From positions 1 to 5,340 of the forward strand of contig JAJQCL010000183.1 in assembly GCA_021202715.1 (NCBI GenBank): 5,340 bases of DNA, given 5' to 3'. Shown here piece after piece: positions 4,751-5,340 of this stretch (positions are counted from its first letter, which is position 1; each line of letters starts with the position of its first letter). The notes below the pieces were generated by a model. That model did not search any database and was not told the origin of the DNA. It saw only the letters and a program-made list of their open reading frames with translations. This stretch comes from Lachnospiraceae bacterium. GTDB taxonomy: Bacteria; Bacillota; Clostridia; Lachnospirales; Lachnospiraceae. A program made the translations under genes and the position numbers.

Positions 4751-5252
4751 GAACCTGACGACCCGGCGAAGCGTCCGGAAATTCAAGCCGGATCAGCTGC
4801 TGGAGACCGAGCTGCAGGAAGTTCTGGCCGCCGGCATGAACGCGCCCTCCGGGATGAACCGGCAGCCGGCGGTGATGGTGGTGGTGCAGGATCCGGAGAC
4901 GATCCACCGGCTTTCCGCCCTGAATGCGGCGGTGATGGGGAAGACGGATATTGATCCGTTCTATGGGGCGCCCACCGTGGTGGTGGTTCTGTCGGATACT
5001 TCTGCGCCGACCTGGCAGGAGGATGGAACGCTGGTTCTCGGCAATCTGATGAATGCAGCCTGGTCCATGGGGATCGGTTCCTGCTGGATCCACCGTGCCA
5101 GACAGGTCTTCGAGAGCGAAGAGGGCCGGAAGCTCCTCGCGCAGTGGGGACTGTCGGAGAGCTATGCGGGGATCGGTCACTGCCTGCTGGGATATCCGGA
5201 TATGGAGCCGAAGGATCTGCCCCGCAAGAGCAACTACGTGATCCGCGTCTGA
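4734..5252 (+). CDS. Small nitroreductase-family FMN oxidoreductase
   Basis: This 172-residue protein belongs to the nitroreductase fold: FMN-bound homodimers that use NAD(P)H to reduce nitro compounds, quinones or related substrates. The start of the family is clear: Thr-Arg-Arg-Ser-Val-Arg-Lys-Phe at residues 10-17, whose basic residues contact the FMN phosphate. It is followed by Asn-Ala-Pro-Ser-Gly-Met-Asn-Arg-Gln-Pro at 36-45, a Tyr-Gly-Ala-Pro-Thr-Val-Val-Val-Val strand near 77-85, and a late helix with Leu-Gly-Asn-Leu-Met-Asn-Ala-Ala-Trp plus Gly-Ile-Gly-Ser-Cys-Trp-Ile. Length is at the short end for the family but complete. ATG 4734 has purine-rich GGAAAGG just upstream and lies inside the end of the NYN gene, so translation is probably coupled. 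No signal peptide. The true substrate and the link to an RNA-processing partner cannot be read from sequence. Confidence 0.92.
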   Translation: MNETCKNLTTRRSVRKFKPDQLLETELQEVLAAGMNAPSGMNRQPAVMVVVQDPETIHRLSALNAAVMGKTDIDPFYGAPTVVVVLSDTSAPTWQEDGTLVLGNLMNAAWSMGIGSCWIHRARQVFESEEGRKLLAQWGLSESYAGIGHCLLGYPDMEPKDLPRKSNYVIRV

Positions 5253-5298
5253 ATCGGGCCGGAGGCGATTTCCTACCCGGTGCATATACGGCGCTATC

Positions 5299-5317
5299 CG
5301 CCCGGCTTGACCGGGCG
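5299..5317 (+). other. GC-rich hairpin before the next gene
   Basis: CGCCCGG (5299-5305) and CCGGGCG (5311-5317) form a perfect 7-bp stem with loop CTTGA. No T run follows, so it is not a standard intrinsic terminator. It ends five bases before the ribosome binding site of the next gene and could restrain its translation or protect the upstream mRNA's 3' end. The rest of 5253-5333 holds no clear promoter. Confidence 0.55.
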
Positions 5318-5321
5318 TACT

Positions 5322-5328
5322 GAGGAGG
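5322..5328 (+). promoter_or_regulatory. Ribosome binding site of the truncated downstream gene
   Basis: GAGGAGG at 5322-5328 stands five bases before ATG 5334, the best spacing for a Shine-Dalgarno site, and marks a real start at the edge of the window. Confidence 0.7.
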
Positions 5329-5333
5329 ACAGA

Positions 5334-5340
5334 ATGATGG
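5334..5340 (+). CDS. Start of a downstream gene, cut by the window edge
   Basis: Only the first codons, ATG ATG G, are present, so no product can be inferred. ATG 5334 has the ideal distance to GAGGAGG; ATG 5337 is the alternative. With 81 bases between it and the nitroreductase stop and no terminator or promoter seen, it may belong to the same operon. Confidence 0.5.

Noticed and set aside
4187..4786. 199-codon minus-strand open frame opposite the LOTUS domains
   Set aside because: The plus-strand protein has recognisable domains in order; the opposite frame has none and lacks a start signal.

Overview
The window looks like chromosomal DNA of a moderately GC-rich Firmicute, most likely a clostridium of the Lachnospiraceae type. 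The grounds are strong AGGAGG-type ribosome binding sites, several TTG/GTG starts, GC-rich genes separated by AT-rich spacers, sigma-A style promoters, a one-piece tmRNA without an encoded CCA, and typical clostridial families (NlpC/P60 with SH3, BlaI-like repressor, NYN protein with OST-HTH/LOTUS domains). This assignment is inference; no taxonomic marker was compared by search. All genes point rightwards.

Layout: (1) 1-1406 holds the 3' end of an unidentified gene, possibly of the lactate/malate dehydrogenase type, overlapping by 4 bases a two-part flavodoxin-like NAD(P)H oxidoreductase with a four-cysteine cluster. (2) 1531-2451 encodes a secreted NlpC/P60 cell-wall hydrolase with SH3-like N-terminal domains. 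(3) 2506-2969 is a complete ssrA (tmRNA) unit: a near-consensus promoter, a short hairpin leader, the mature tmRNA at 2566-2913 with proteolysis tag ADNNEYAFAA, and a strong intrinsic terminator. (4) 3195-3509 is a short orphan BlaI/MecI-family repressor ending in its own terminator. (5) 3538-5252 is a new transcription unit. Its -35 box lies inside that terminator's 3' arm, and it encodes a NYN ribonuclease-fold protein with two LOTUS-like domains, followed with a 17-base overlap by a small nitroreductase. (6) A GC-rich hairpin and a good ribosome binding site precede the start of another gene cut off by the window's right edge.

The genes do not form one obvious pathway. The two overlapping pairs (1-324/321-1406 and 3680-4750/4734-5252) are the only strong functional associations visible. 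The tmRNA is the most secure call, supported by acceptor pairing with the G-U third pair, T-arm, pseudoknot 1, tag frame, promoter and terminator. I found no mobile element, CRISPR array, tRNA or clear novel system. The most curious items are the NYN-LOTUS-LOTUS/nitroreductase pair, the fused terminator-promoter at 3523-3566, and the double-domain flavoprotein.
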